53,809 nt of DNA from JAVVXB01 sp036651815 (GCA_036651815.1 JAVVXB010000021.1:1-53809), one strand, 5' to 3'. Positions 8,321-16,948 are shown, numbered from the stretch's first letter. The notes: generated by a model from the letters alone, not told the origin. Numbers and translations: made by a program.

Positions 8321-8809
8321 ATGCAGGCAGCTGTTGTAACGGTGAGCGATAAAGGCTTTTCCGGTGAACGAGAAGATACAGCGGGTCCGCTGGTGGCTAA
8401 ACTGTTGAGCGTGGCTGACTATGCGGTGATCGGCGTGACCATCGTACCAGACGAACAGGAACGAATTGAAGAGGAATTGATACGACTGGCCGATGAATGC
8501 CATGTACCACTGATTGTAACCACGGGTGGGACAGGGTTTTCTCTGCGGGACATTACGCCAGAAGCCACGTGCTCGGTATGCATGCGGATGGTGCCAGGCA
8601 TACCGGAAGCCATGCGTGCGGCATGTCTGCCAATCACGCCGCGTGCCATGCTGTCTCGAGGCGTTGCGGGGATTCGTGGACGATCGTTGATCATCAACCT
8701 ACCCGGTAGTCCGAAGGCGGCAAAAGAGAACCTAGTGCCGGTGCTGCCTGCGCTGGAGCATGGACTGCAAATGTTGCTGGGCGCAATGAACGAGTGTGCT
8801 ACAGAATGA
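8321..8809 (+). CDS. mog: Molybdopterin adenylyltransferase (MogA/MoaB family)
   Basis: This enzyme adenylates molybdopterin before MoeA inserts the metal. The 162-residue single MoCF-domain protein shows VVTVSDKGF at the start, the TTGGTGFSLRD substrate loop near residue 67 and the C-terminal LPGSPKA motif, all typical of MogA/MoaB. TTGGAGGA lies 10 bases upstream. It closes the molybdenum block and is convergent with the ribosomal operon. Function as MogA rather than MoaB is inferred from the presence of two MoeA genes in the same cluster. Confidence 0.92.
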   Translation: MQAAVVTVSDKGFSGEREDTAGPLVAKLLSVADYAVIGVTIVPDEQERIEEELIRLADECHVPLIVTTGGTGFSLRDITPEATCSVCMRMVPGIPEAMRAACLPITPRAMLSRGVAGIRGRSLIINLPGSPKAAKENLVPVLPALEHGLQMLLGAMNECATE

Positions 8810-8944
8810 TCATCCGAACGATATTGACGGAACAGCTTCGGATGGATGCTGAAGCAGGTGTTTAACGCTTACGCTGATGAAGAACACGTTTGGCGTTTCC
8901 GTTTTACAAATGGGTACATGTGGATGGTTGAGCGTATCCGCAAC

Positions 8945-8982
8945 ACAAAAAGCCGAATCTAGCTTGCGCTTGATCCGGCTTT
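8945..8982 (-). terminator. Terminator of the rplJ-rplL operon
   Basis: On the - strand an 11-base stem (arms at plus 8949-8959 and 8972-8982, one G-U pair) is followed by TTTTTG. It lies about 60 bases past the rplL stop and faces mog, so it may also block read-through from that side. Confidence 0.8.
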
Positions 8983-9039
8983 CTTGACAATTTGAGATGC
9001 CATGGAACCAAATTCCATGTTGCCTGCATCAGGACTGAT

Positions 9040-9408
9040 TTACTTAATTTCGCAGGTTGCGCCAACTTCTTTGAATGCAGCAACGATCTTCTCGGCATCT
9101 TCCTTGGAGACGGCTTCCTTGACATTGCCGGGAGCCTTGTCAACAACATCTTTGGCTTCCTTGAGGCCAAGGCCGGTCAATTCACGGACAACCTTGATGA
9201 CCTTAATCTTTTCCTGGCCAACTTCGGTGAGCACGACGTCAAACTCGGTCTGTTCTTCGACTTCTTCGACGGCGGCGGCTGGGCCGGCAACAGCAACTGC
9301 CGATGCGGCTGCTGACACGCCAAATTCGGTTTCAAGTGCCTTTACAAGCTCGCTGAGTTCCAATACGGACATTGCTTTGATATCTGCAATGAGTTTTTCC
9401 TGATCCAT
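9040..9408 (-). CDS. rplL: 50S ribosomal protein L7/L12
   Basis: L7/L12 forms the ribosomal stalk that recruits and activates translation factors. The 122-residue protein has the short N-terminal dimer helix, an Ala/Val/Glu-rich hinge (about 36-52) and the globular C-terminal domain with KIKVIKVVRE and GLGLKEAKDVVD. The start is placed at 9408, because the GGAGG site lies 7 bases upstream; the longer frame would begin upstream of that site. It follows rplJ in the normal order. Confidence 0.97.
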   Translation of the reverse strand: MDQEKLIADIKAMSVLELSELVKALETEFGVSAAASAVAVAGPAAAVEEVEEQTEFDVVLTEVGQEKIKVIKVVRELTGLGLKEAKDVVDKAPGNVKEAVSKEDAEKIVAAFKEVGATCEIK

Positions 9409-9466
9409 AATATCCTCCAATAATTCTTTTCATGCGGTCTGGCCGCAAATTTTAGTTCTTTGGTAG

Positions 9467-9964
9467 TTATTCCGCCTGCTTCTTTGCGATCTGATCGAGT
9501 ACGATCGCCAAACCCGAAATGGGGGACATCATGCTGCCGAGCAACCGGGCGATGAGTACTTCGCGGCTCGGAAGATCCGCAAGCGCTTCCACCTGCTTGG
9601 CGTTCATGACGGTGCCTTCGACGATACCGCCCTTCATTTCGCACTTCTTGACCTTCTTGATGAAGTTCTTGAGAATGCGAGCCGGGGTTACGGCGTCATC
9701 ATAGCAGATTGCGAATGCGCTGGGCCCTTTAAGCATGTCATGCACACCCTCAATGTTCCTGCCATTGCATGCGCGAGAGACGATGTGATTTTTTAAAACG
9801 AAGTATTCGCAGTTTGCTTTACGCATCTCACTGCGCAGTTCAGTCACTTCTCCAACCGTCAGACCACGATAATCGAAAACGATCACGCTGGACGCCTTCT
9901 CAAGTTTTTCGGAAACTCCGCTCACCAGTTCTGCTTTTGCTGCAATATTTTGTACGTTTGCCAT
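9467..9964 (-). CDS. rplJ: 50S ribosomal protein L10
   Basis: L10 anchors the L7/L12 dimers on the ribosome and, in many bacteria, represses its own operon by binding the mRNA leader. The 165-residue protein contains VIVFDYRGLTV near the N-terminus, the YFVLKNH strand, and the C-terminal helix that binds L7/L12. AAGGAGGTG lies 9 bases before the ATG. A structured leader and attenuator precede it. Confidence 0.97.
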   Translation of the reverse strand: MANVQNIAAKAELVSGVSEKLEKASSVIVFDYRGLTVGEVTELRSEMRKANCEYFVLKNHIVSRACNGRNIEGVHDMLKGPSAFAICYDDAVTPARILKNFIKKVKKCEMKGGIVEGTVMNAKQVEALADLPSREVLIARLLGSMMSPISGLAIVLDQIAKKQAE

Positions 9965-9987
9965 ATGTGTTTCACCTCCTTATGCGA

Positions 9988-10025
9988 AAAAATAAAAAAC
10001 CCGCCCGCCGAAAGACGGGAGGGTT
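9988..10025 (-). terminator. Attenuator hairpin in the rplJ leader
   Basis: The stem CCCUCCCGUC / GGCGGGCGGG (one mismatch) is followed by TTTTTTATTTTTT on the - strand, 25-60 bases before rplJ. It is the intrinsic terminator part of the L10 leader. Confidence 0.85.
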
Positions 10026-10106
10026 GCGTACAAAAACAAAGCTTTTGTCTGCTCACCTCGGCAGGACTTACGCGGATAAATCCGCAGCCGGCTGTCTCTG
10101 GCGATT
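9990..10106 (-). ncRNA. Ribosomal protein L10 leader with attenuator
   Basis: The - strand RNA before rplJ carries the conserved L10-leader segments CCAGAGACAGCCGG and AGUCCUGCCGAGGUG, then a GC-rich stem (ccctcccgtc with its partner, near 9999-10025) and a run of T. In known Firmicutes L10 leaders, bound L10 protein favours termination and so limits rplJ-rplL synthesis. The boundaries are approximate. Confidence 0.85.
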
Positions 10107-10119
10107 TGTTATCACTATG

Positions 10120-10149
10120 ACTATATCATAGTTTCAATAGTGGCGTCAA
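10120..10149 (-). promoter_or_regulatory. Promoter of rplJ-rplL
   Basis: TTGACG (10144-10149) and TATAGT (10120-10125) with an 18-base spacer, reading on the - strand. A start near 10113 places the whole L10 leader at the front of the transcript. Confidence 0.75.
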
Positions 10150-10172
10150 TCTTTTGAAAAAACAAATCATCC

Positions 10173-10214
10173 GCATCCGGCTTGGTCGATCTTTACAAGA
10201 TGGCTGCCGGATGC
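10173..10214 (-). terminator. Hairpin after rplA
   Basis: Nine-base GC-rich arms (10173-10181 and 10206-10214) with a 24-base loop lie just past the rplA stop; on the - strand a T-rich stretch follows some 10 bases later. Probably a terminator or 3' stabiliser separating rplA from rplJ. Confidence 0.5.
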
Positions 10215-10225
10215 GAAATCACAAT

Positions 10226-10915
10226 TTAGAATTTAGTTGTGTTAAACTTGATGCCTGGGCCCATCGTGCTGCTTAGCACAACGCTCTTGAGGTAGGTACC
10301 TTTAGCAGCGGATGGCTTTGCCTTGACAACGGCATCCATCAGCGTTGAAAAGTTTTCATGGAGCTTATCAGCGCCAAAGGAGGCTTTTCCGATGGGGCAG
10401 TGGCAGATGCTGGTTTTATCAACGCGATACTCAACCTTACCGGCTTTGATATCGGTGATTGCCTTGGCGACGTCCATCGTGACGGTTCCGGACTTCGGGT
10501 TCGGCATGAGACCCTTAGGACCAAGGACACGACCAATCCGGCCAACGAGGCCCATCATGTCAGGCGTTGCGACACAAACATCAAAATCAAACCAGTTTTC
10601 GGTCTGAATTTTCTTAACCAGATCCTCGTCGCCAACAAAATCAGCGCCAGCTTCCAGTGCCTCGCGCGCTTTGTCGGCTTTTGCAAACACCAACACACGA
10701 ACTTTCTTGCCGGTGCCGTGCGGTAGAACGACCGCACCACGAACCTGTTGGTCGGCATGGCGGGGATCGACGCCGAGACGGATGGATGCTTCGATGGTTT
10801 CATCGAACTTTGCCTTCGCGGTGGTCAGAAGCAGTTCCAAACCTTCGCGAATATCATACAGCTTGGCATTGTCGATGCTGTGTTTGCTCTCAGTATATTT
10901 CTTGCCGTGTTTCAT
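10226..10915 (-). CDS. rplA: 50S ribosomal protein L1
   Basis: L1 forms the mobile stalk at the ribosomal E site and can repress the L11 operon. The 229-residue protein has normal length and the signature stretches VRVLVFAKAD, GRVLGPKGLMPNPK and GPGIKFNT at the C-terminus. The start at 10915 is chosen from GAGGAGG 10 bases upstream; the frame extends 27 codons further but that part overlaps rplK. It follows rplK after a 13-base gap. Confidence 0.97.
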   Translation of the reverse strand: MKHGKKYTESKHSIDNAKLYDIREGLELLLTTAKAKFDETIEASIRLGVDPRHADQQVRGAVVLPHGTGKKVRVLVFAKADKAREALEAGADFVGDEDLVKKIQTENWFDFDVCVATPDMMGLVGRIGRVLGPKGLMPNPKSGTVTMDVAKAITDIKAGKVEYRVDKTSICHCPIGKASFGADKLHENFSTLMDAVVKAKPSAAKGTYLKSVVLSSTMGPGIKFNTTKF

Positions 10916-10928
10916 ATTTGTTTCCTCC

Positions 10929-11354
10929 TCATTCAGCGACGGTAATGCCCATGCTGCGGGCAGTACCTTCGACCATGCGCATGGCAGCGTCCACATCGGC
11001 AGCGTTCAGATCGGGCATTTTCAGCTCTGCAATCTCACGCACCTGCGCCTTGGTGATGCTGGCAACCTTGACCTTGTTGGGCTGTCCGGACGCAGACTCG
11101 ATGCCGCATGCCTTCTTGATGAGAATAGCAGCTGGCGGGGTCTTCGTCACAAACGAGAAGGAATGATCCTGATAGACCGTGATGACGACCGGGATAATGA
11201 GACCGGCCGACTTCTGAGTGCGCTCGTTAAACTCTTTGCAGAAGCCCATGATGTTCACGCCGTGCTGACCGAGCGCGGGGCCGACCGGCGGTGCGGGCGT
11301 TGCTTTTGCTGCCGGTATTTGCAGCTTAATGTAACCTTCAATTTTCTTTGCCAT
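10929..11354 (-). CDS. rplK: 50S ribosomal protein L11
   Basis: L11 is part of the GTPase-associated centre of the large subunit. The 141-residue protein opens with MAKKIEGYIKLQIPA and has the typical PPVGPALGQHGVNIM and TKTPPAA segments and the C-terminal rRNA-binding domain. GGAGGG is 7 bases upstream. The 230-base region between nusG and rplK is structured and may carry an L1-binding leader. Confidence 0.97.
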   Translation of the reverse strand: MAKKIEGYIKLQIPAAKATPAPPVGPALGQHGVNIMGFCKEFNERTQKSAGLIIPVVITVYQDHSFSFVTKTPPAAILIKKACGIESASGQPNKVKVASITKAQVREIAELKMPDLNAADVDAAMRMVEGTARSMGITVAE

Positions 11355-11419
11355 TGCAGTTCCCTCCAAATAATGTTTGTGGTCAAACGGGGTGCCGCCC
11401 CCTGCCACGGTTCCATGTA

Positions 11420-11440
11420 AAACGCACAACATGTGCGTTT
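11420..11440 (-). terminator. Hairpin in the rplK leader
   Basis: Perfect 9-base arms (11420-11428, 11432-11440) with a 3-base loop, followed on the - strand by GTTTTAC. It lies between nusG and rplK and looks like a weak terminator or attenuator. Further down the leader a GGGGGCGGCACCCC stem adds structure. Confidence 0.5.
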
Positions 11441-11586
11441 CATAGGCGATGTTGCCTCATAACCGGCAACTGACATGCCGTTGTGAGGATGGGTTCACAG
11501 TCATTTCTGCGCTGTGTCATCTGCGAAAAAATGTTCACAGCCTAATCCCTGTCATCTGGGATTGCAACGCTCGAATGGCTACGAGC

Positions 11587-12171
11587 CTAGAGCTTTTGCA
11601 CCTGGATAAACTCCAGTTCCACCGGCGTTTCGCGGCCGAACATGCTGACGGTCAACTTGACCTTCTGGCGTTCGGCATCCAGCGCCTCGACGCGGCCAAT
11701 AAAGTTTTCAAGCGGGCCGGATACGACGCGAACCTGCTCGCCAACCTCGATATTGAGCATAATCGGAATGCGCTCAACACCCATGGCGGTCACTTCTTCG
11801 TCAGATAACGGAACAGGCTTGCTTCCCGGACCAACAAAGCCAGTTACGCCACGCGTGTTGCGTACAACGTACCAAGCCCGTGGATTCATGACAAGATCCG
11901 TCGTAACGCCGCCACCCTTTTCGGCCGGGCGCTCTTTTTCGACAACATCGACGAGCATCTTTACCATGACATAACCGGGATAGACCTTCCGTTGAGTAAC
12001 CTTGCGCTTGCCGTTTTGCAAAATCTCGATGGTTTCCTCCGTAGGATACTTTACCTCCAGAATAATTTCCTGCAGGCCAAGATTTTCCACGGATTTTTCA
12101 AGATCTTCCTTGACCTTGTTCTCATACCCGGAATAGGTATGCACCACGTACCATTTTGCTTCCTGACTCAT
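11587..12171 (-). CDS. nusG: Transcription elongation factor NusG
   Basis: NusG binds RNA polymerase and modulates pausing, termination and coupling to ribosomes. The 194-residue protein has the N-terminal NGN domain (WYVVHTYSGYE, YPGYVMVKM, WYVVRNTRGVTGFVG) and the C-terminal KOW domain (VGEQVRVVSGPLENF). It starts 6 bases after secE, the usual order. Confidence 0.97.
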   Translation of the reverse strand: MSQEAKWYVVHTYSGYENKVKEDLEKSVENLGLQEIILEVKYPTEETIEILQNGKRKVTQRKVYPGYVMVKMLVDVVEKERPAEKGGGVTTDLVMNPRAWYVVRNTRGVTGFVGPGSKPVPLSDEEVTAMGVERIPIMLNIEVGEQVRVVSGPLENFIGRVEALDAERQKVKLTVSMFGRETPVELEFIQVQKL

Positions 12172-12177
12172 CTGCCC

Positions 12178-12429
12178 TTACCCGATCTTAATCTTGCTGA
12201 TCAGCGCTAAGCCGTTTGCGAACGCAAGATCCAACACGCCGATCAGCGCAGCCATCACCAATACAAAGACAATGACCGCCAGCGTGTGGGAAAAAAGCTC
12301 TTTTCCGGTAAGCCACGTCAGCTTTTTGAGTTCGCCGAACATTTCGCGACAATAGCGAATGGGATGGAACCTATGTTCCTTTTTCGGCTTACGTTTGAGT
12401 TCAACCTTTTTTTCGTTGGTTGCCATCAT
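12178..12429 (-). CDS. secE: Preprotein translocase subunit SecE
   Basis: SecE is the small clamp subunit of the SecYEG channel. The 83-residue protein has a charged, Lys-rich N-terminus, the conserved amphipathic segment around EMFGELKKLTWLT and one C-terminal transmembrane helix (about 48-78). This is the short Gram-positive form. Two adjacent ATG codons (12429, 12426) are possible; the first has AAGGG 6 bases upstream. Confidence 0.95.
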   Translation of the reverse strand: MMATNEKKVELKRKPKKEHRFHPIRYCREMFGELKKLTWLTGKELFSHTLAVIVFVLVMAALIGVLDLAFANGLALISKIKIG

Positions 12430-12441
12430 TACACACCCTTC

Positions 12442-12603
12442 TTACTTAGCTTCACGATGAATCGTGTGCTTGCGGCAGAACCGGCAGTACTTGCTGAACT
12501 CAAGCCGGTCGGGATCGTTCTTTTTGTTCTTAAACGTGTTGTAGTTTCTCTGCTTACATTCGGTGCAGGCTAGGGTAATTTTAACTCGTGAATCTGCTGC
12601 CAT
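12442..12603 (-). CDS. rpmG: 50S ribosomal protein L33
   Basis: A 53-codon gene for L33. The protein begins MAADSRVKITLACTEC and ends FCRKHTIHREAK. It has both zinc-binding pairs (Cys-13/16 and Cys-40/43), so it is the zinc-containing (C+) form. GGAGGG lies 11 bases upstream. It leads the rpmG-secE-nusG run, the standard order, with a strong promoter just before it. Confidence 0.95.
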   Translation of the reverse strand: MAADSRVKITLACTECKQRNYNTFKNKKNDPDRLEFSKYCRFCRKHTIHREAK

Positions 12604-12647
12604 GGTAATAAACCCTCCATTTCCAAGGTCAAAACATCATAAAGTGA

Positions 12648-12661
12648 GCCCCAGACGGGGC
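12648..12661 (-). other. Hairpin in the rpmG 5' leader
   Basis: GCCCC and GGGGC arms enclose a 4-base loop, within the transcribed leader between promoter and rpmG. The role is unknown; it may only stabilise the message. Confidence 0.35.
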
Positions 12662-12669
12662 ACTCTGAA

Positions 12670-12698
12670 ACGATAACACATGCAGGTCTTGGTGTCAA
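12670..12698 (-). promoter_or_regulatory. Promoter of rpmG-secE-nusG
   Basis: TTGACA (12693-12698) and TATCGT (12670-12675) with a 17-base spacer on the - strand, with a TGTG extension before the -10 box. The -35 box is the exact consensus. Confidence 0.75.
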
Positions 12699-12713
12699 TA
12701 AAAACTTCAAAAA

Positions 12714-14063
12714 TCAAGGTTTTTTATTGGGTGATGCACCTGCGATCTGCAGCGAATCAATCAGCACGCTTGGACAGTTGACATATGCGCTGGACGGCAT
12801 AGTGAATGTGCCATCGTTTCCAAGTGCGGAAACATTTTGGAGCAACGTAAGAAAATTGCCCGCAATCGTAATTTGCGATACGGCTCGCACATCCTTGCCC
12901 TGCTCGATCAGACGGCCTGCAGCCTTGAGCGAAAAATCTCCGCTAACAGCGTCCACACCCGCGTGCAACCCTTGCAGATCGGTTATGAGTAGCCCGTCGC
13001 TCATGCTGCAGAGCAGCGTATGCGGATCGTCCGTACCCGCTTGAAGCCGCAGCACCGTTGGGCCGACATCGACCGCGGATGCCGCAGATGCGCGCACTGC
13101 GTTTCCGGTGCTGGCTACGCCGGCCTTCTTTGCGGTTTTGAGATTATGCAGCAGCGTGAGCAGAACGCCATTTTTGATCACATGTTTCATGATGCAGGGC
13201 GTACCCTCACCGTCAAATGCCCGCGGTGCGATCGGATCAAAGGGATCATCCGTCAGTGTGATGCGTTGGTTGGCAATTGTCTGTCCCTCCAGTCCCTGCA
13301 GCAGGGAACAGCCACGCTGCGTTTCCGCTGCGGAAAACATGCGTGAAAACGCGCTCAGCAAATCTGCCATGACGGTATTTTTCAGCAATACCCGGTAACT
13401 GCCGGAAGGAACCGGCGCACCGCCTAGACGAGTGACTGCGTCCGCTACGGCATCCCGTGCGCAGCCTTCAATGTCCGCGGCATCCATGCCCATGCGGAAC
13501 GCAAAGCCGGTCTGTACTTCATCGCCCTGCCGGACGACCGGTTCCACGTAGCAGTAGGCGGACATTTTCTCCCGCGTGGCCAATAGTCCTTGCGTGTTTT
13601 GCATTTCAATGCCGCCCTCACGGGTTTCAACATTGCAACAAACAACACGCTCCACCCGGGGATCAGCAGCCAGCGTCAGCCGCTCCAGTGTCAACGCCAG
13701 ATCGATTTTTTCCGATTCCGGCAGCTTCACCAACGGCGGCGCTGCGAAAACCAATTTTTGATAACGTTGTTTCGTCTGCATGGGATGTTCGTCTCCGACC
13801 GTTAGACAGGCAGCATTATCCATGGCATGCGTGACGAGCGCCTCCGGATCGTCCAGACACTCTGTGTAGGCATATCCATCACAGCCGTTCTTCTGTACAC
13901 GTACGCTTACACCCGCCGTGCGTGATACGCTATAACGGTCAATTTCACCTTGAAGCGCACCCGCTTCAAATGCGTTGTTATACGCATAGAAAGTCTCGGC
14001 GGCGGTACAGCCGCTTTCCATCGCGAAATTGAGCGCATGCTTCACAAACTCATTTCGATTCAT
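12714..14063 (-). CDS. tldE: Metalloprotease-related protein TldE/PmbA
   Basis: TldE (PmbA) is the non-catalytic partner of TldD; together they cleave unstructured peptides, and in enterobacteria mature microcin B17 and degrade CcdA. The 449-residue protein has the PmbA layout and length, with GVSVRV near the N-terminus and no HExxxH motif, as expected. The start at 14063 overlaps the tldD stop as ATGA; a longer frame would run into tldD. The pair is therefore co-translated. The substrate in this organism is unknown. Confidence 0.92.
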   Translation of the reverse strand: MNRNEFVKHALNFAMESGCTAAETFYAYNNAFEAGALQGEIDRYSVSRTAGVSVRVQKNGCDGYAYTECLDDPEALVTHAMDNAACLTVGDEHPMQTKQRYQKLVFAAPPLVKLPESEKIDLALTLERLTLAADPRVERVVCCNVETREGGIEMQNTQGLLATREKMSAYCYVEPVVRQGDEVQTGFAFRMGMDAADIEGCARDAVADAVTRLGGAPVPSGSYRVLLKNTVMADLLSAFSRMFSAAETQRGCSLLQGLEGQTIANQRITLTDDPFDPIAPRAFDGEGTPCIMKHVIKNGVLLTLLHNLKTAKKAGVASTGNAVRASAASAVDVGPTVLRLQAGTDDPHTLLCSMSDGLLITDLQGLHAGVDAVSGDFSLKAAGRLIEQGKDVRAVSQITIAGNFLTLLQNVSALGNDGTFTMPSSAYVNCPSVLIDSLQIAGASPNKKP

Positions 14064-15448
14064 AGCTTGGCACCTCCTTTGCCCCCAATGGTCATGCCGG
14101 ATACGCGGATGCGTGGTTGCCCGACATTGGTGGGAACCGAACCGGAGATGGAGCCGCACATGCCCTGCGCCATCCACATGCGCGGACCAACTCGGTCAAT
14201 TTTTTGCAGCACGTCCGCGCCTTTTCCAACGAGCGTTGCGCCCCGTACGGGGGTAACGATCTGCCCGTTATTGATCCAGTAGCCCTCGTTCACGGCAAAA
14301 TTAAATTCGCCGGTGGCCGGGTTCACGGAGCCGCCCCCCATTTTCTTCGCATACAGTCCTTCACCGACGGTTTGAATCATCTCGTCCTCGCTATCGTTGC
14401 CCGCACAGATAAAGGTGTTTGTCATGCGTGAGGTGGGTGCATAGGCATAACTTTGTCTGCGGGATGAGCCGGTGATCTGCATGCCCATGCGACGCGCGCC
14501 AAGCTTGTCGATGAGATATCCTTTTAACACGCCATTTTCAATGAGCGGATTGCGCTGGGCGGGCGTGCCTTCATCATCAATATTGATGGAGCCCCACTCA
14601 TTTGGCAGCGTACCATCATCCACGGCGCTCACGCAATTGCTTGCAATCTTTTGCCCGAGCTTGCCGCAGAATACGCTGTTGCCTTTGCTTACGCTAGTTG
14701 CTTCCAGAGCATGCCCGCAGGCTTCGTGGAAGATTACGCCGCCGAATCCACCATCAATCACCACTGGTAGCACCCCGGCGGGACATTCCGGCGCATGCAA
14801 CATCGTCACGGCCATGTTGGCGGCCGTACACCCTGCTGCGTCGAGGTCAATTGTGCCGCTGTAAGCTTCAAATCCGCGGCAGCAACCCGGGCCATCAAAG
14901 CCGGTCTGCGCCTGTGCGTTGGCCATCGCAACCGCACGTACATAACCACGAGTGCGTGGCCGTTCGTCATAGACAAGAATACCATCGCTCGAAGCAATCA
15001 TCACCCGCTGCACCTGATCGAGATAGCCAGCCAGCGCCTGCGACACCTCAGCGGAAGTCGACCGTGCTGCTTTTGCAGCACTTTTCAGTAGTGCTACGCG
15101 CCTGTCGTTGCTCACGAAAGCAAACGGAATCTGCTGCGCGGTGACGTATCGCTGCATGGAGAAAACAATTCCCTGTTCCGCTTTGGTGCCCTTGAGTGCG
15201 GCAGCAGCGGCGGCGGCGGTATCCCGTAAGGCAGTGGGGGACAGATCCGCCGTATAGGCGTATGCGCTGCGCGTACCGAGCAACACCCGTATCCCCGCGC
15301 CGCTGATGCGGACATAGTTGGCCTTTTCCACAGAATCGTTGAGCAGTTCGATGTGCGTGCTCTCCGTATCCTCCATAAACAGTTCGGCATAATCCGCGCC
15401 GCCCGACTGTGCGCGGCTCAACACTTCCATGGCCAGATTGGGATCCAT
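14060..15448 (-). CDS. tldD: Zinc metalloprotease TldD
   Basis: TldD is the catalytic subunit of the TldD/E protease. The 462-residue protein carries the HEACGH (HExxxH) zinc motif in FHEACGHALEATS, near residue 237. Homologues have full-length N-terminal dimer domains, also present here. The start is taken at ATG 15448, with GGAGG 11 bases upstream; a TTG one codon earlier has better spacing and cannot be excluded. A promoter lies about 100 bases upstream, divergent from the MFS gene. Confidence 0.93.
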   Translation of the reverse strand: MDPNLAMEVLSRAQSGGADYAELFMEDTESTHIELLNDSVEKANYVRISGAGIRVLLGTRSAYAYTADLSPTALRDTAAAAAAALKGTKAEQGIVFSMQRYVTAQQIPFAFVSNDRRVALLKSAAKAARSTSAEVSQALAGYLDQVQRVMIASSDGILVYDERPRTRGYVRAVAMANAQAQTGFDGPGCCRGFEAYSGTIDLDAAGCTAANMAVTMLHAPECPAGVLPVVIDGGFGGVIFHEACGHALEATSVSKGNSVFCGKLGQKIASNCVSAVDDGTLPNEWGSINIDDEGTPAQRNPLIENGVLKGYLIDKLGARRMGMQITGSSRRQSYAYAPTSRMTNTFICAGNDSEDEMIQTVGEGLYAKKMGGGSVNPATGEFNFAVNEGYWINNGQIVTPVRGATLVGKGADVLQKIDRVGPRMWMAQGMCGSISGSVPTNVGQPRIRVSGMTIGGKGGAKL

Positions 15449-15546
15449 CAAATACGTTTCCTCCACATGCTATAGCTTTGTTAGTTTGCGAATGTAGGTT
15501 CTGCCTGTATTCACAGAATTTCGTTGGCATCGCAATCGTTATCCGC

Positions 15547-15575
15547 ATTATATACGGCATGTCCATCAAATTCAA
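15547..15575 (-). promoter_or_regulatory. Promoter of tldD-tldE
   Basis: TTGAAT (15570-15575) and TATAAT (15547-15552) with a 17-base spacer on the - strand. It predicts a leader of about 90 bases before tldD. Confidence 0.7.
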
Positions 15576-15664
15576 GTTGGATCGTAAGGATTCCGCTGTC
15601 GTGCAGTTGTCAGGAAAATGTGGGCGGCTGCGCGCAAATTCATTCCAAAATGTGACAATCGAAG

Positions 15665-15693
15665 TTGCATTTGTGCATTGATCATGCTATATT
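15665..15693 (+). promoter_or_regulatory. Promoter of the MFS gene, close to its start codon
   Basis: TTGCAT (15665-15670) and TATATT (15688-15693) with a 17-base spacer. Transcription would start near 15700, only a few bases before the ATG at 15704, so the message would have almost no leader. Confidence 0.65.
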
Positions 15694-15703
15694 GCTTTTT
15701 ATT

Positions 15704-16948
15704 ATGGAACTATTGCCAAACAAACCGCTATGGACGCGGGATTTCACCATCATTACCCTCGGCACCGTCGTCTCGATGTTGGGAAACGCCGTGGCGGGCT
15801 TTGCCATTGGCCTGCTGGTGCTGGATTACACGGATTCCGTCTTTCTGTATGCGTTCTTTATGGTCTGCTATTCCCTGCCGCGGGTGGTTATGCCGCTGCT
15901 GGCAGGGCCATTTCTGGATCGTTTTTCTCGTAGAAAGGTCATTTATACGTTGGACTTTCTTTCCAGTGGGCTGTATGTGCTGATTTTTTTGCTGCTCAGG
16001 CGGCAGTGGTTCAACTATCCGGTTTTTATTCTGGTGGCCATGTTTGTAGGGGCTATCGATAGCGTCTATGCCGTGGCTTACGAGAGCTTTTATCCAACGC
16101 TGATTTCACGGGGAAACTTTACCCGGGCATACTCGATCGCAAGTCTGATTCAGCCACTTGCAACCACCATCATGGTGCCCATTGCCGGTGTTTGTTATCA
16201 GAGCATCGGCCTTGCCCCACTGTTTGTATTCAATGCGGTCACGTTTTTTATCGCCGCCTTGGCCGAGACGCGCATCACCTCAGGAGAAGCCCACGAGCAG
16301 ATTCGTGAAAAAGAGAAGTTCAACCGCAAGCGCTTCCTTACGGATTTTAAGGATGGCATTGCCTATTTAAACCGGGAGCAGGGACTTGCGACCATCACCT
16401 GGTATTTCTTTGTTTCAACGTTGACATATGCCGTTGTCTCCACGTTGACGCTACCCTATTTTAAATCTCATGCAGTTTTCAATGTTACGCACTATACCAT
16501 TATCATGGCCGTTTCCACCGTGGGTAGGCTCATTGGTGGTACGATTCACTATCGCTATCGTTTTCCTGCGGGGAAGAAATTTGCTATCGCGATCTTTGTA
16601 TACGTAATTCTTTCCGTAATGGAAGGGACTTATCTGTTCCTGCCATTAATCGGCATGCTGTGTGTTCAGCTGGTGGAAGGAATATTGAGTGTTACAAGCT
16701 ACAACATCCGCCTGTCCGGTACACAAAACTATGTGCAGGACATCATGCGGGGACGTTTCAACGGCATATTCCAAATGTTAAATATCCTTGGTGCAATTGG
16801 CGGCCAGCTGATTGCAGGGGTACTAGGCGAGTTTTTGCCCGTCCGTTCGGTGATCGTATGCGCCATGGCGCTAAACATTGTAGGTGTTTTCGTTGTATTG
16901 ATGCCGCATAAGGATGCAGTCAGGCGTATCTATAACGTCAACGTATAA
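15704..16948 (+). CDS. Major facilitator superfamily transporter
   Basis: A 414-residue membrane protein with about 12 hydrophobic helices in two halves. The start WTRDFTIITLGTVVSMLGN is typical of Firmicutes MFS efflux proteins of the MFS_1/MFS_3 type, and the loop between helices 2 and 3 is FLDRFSRRKV, the MFS signature. The substrate is unknown; drug or metabolite efflux is likely. The start at 15704 has no ribosome site and lies right behind a promoter. It is divergent from tldD. Confidence 0.88.
   Translation: MELLPNKPLWTRDFTIITLGTVVSMLGNAVAGFAIGLLVLDYTDSVFLYAFFMVCYSLPRVVMPLLAGPFLDRFSRRKVIYTLDFLSSGLYVLIFLLLRRQWFNYPVFILVAMFVGAIDSVYAVAYESFYPTLISRGNFTRAYSIASLIQPLATTIMVPIAGVCYQSIGLAPLFVFNAVTFFIAALAETRITSGEAHEQIREKEKFNRKRFLTDFKDGIAYLNREQGLATITWYFFVSTLTYAVVSTLTLPYFKSHAVFNVTHYTIIMAVSTVGRLIGGTIHYRYRFPAGKKFAIAIFVYVILSVMEGTYLFLPLIGMLCVQLVEGILSVTSYNIRLSGTQNYVQDIMRGRFNGIFQMLNILGAIGGQLIAGVLGEFLPVRSVIVCAMALNIVGVFVVLMPHKDAVRRIYNVNV

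Noticed and set aside
9002..9403. Frames of 107-133 codons on the + strand across rplL
   Set aside because: They mirror the Ala/Glu-rich hinge and codon bias of rplL on the other strand.
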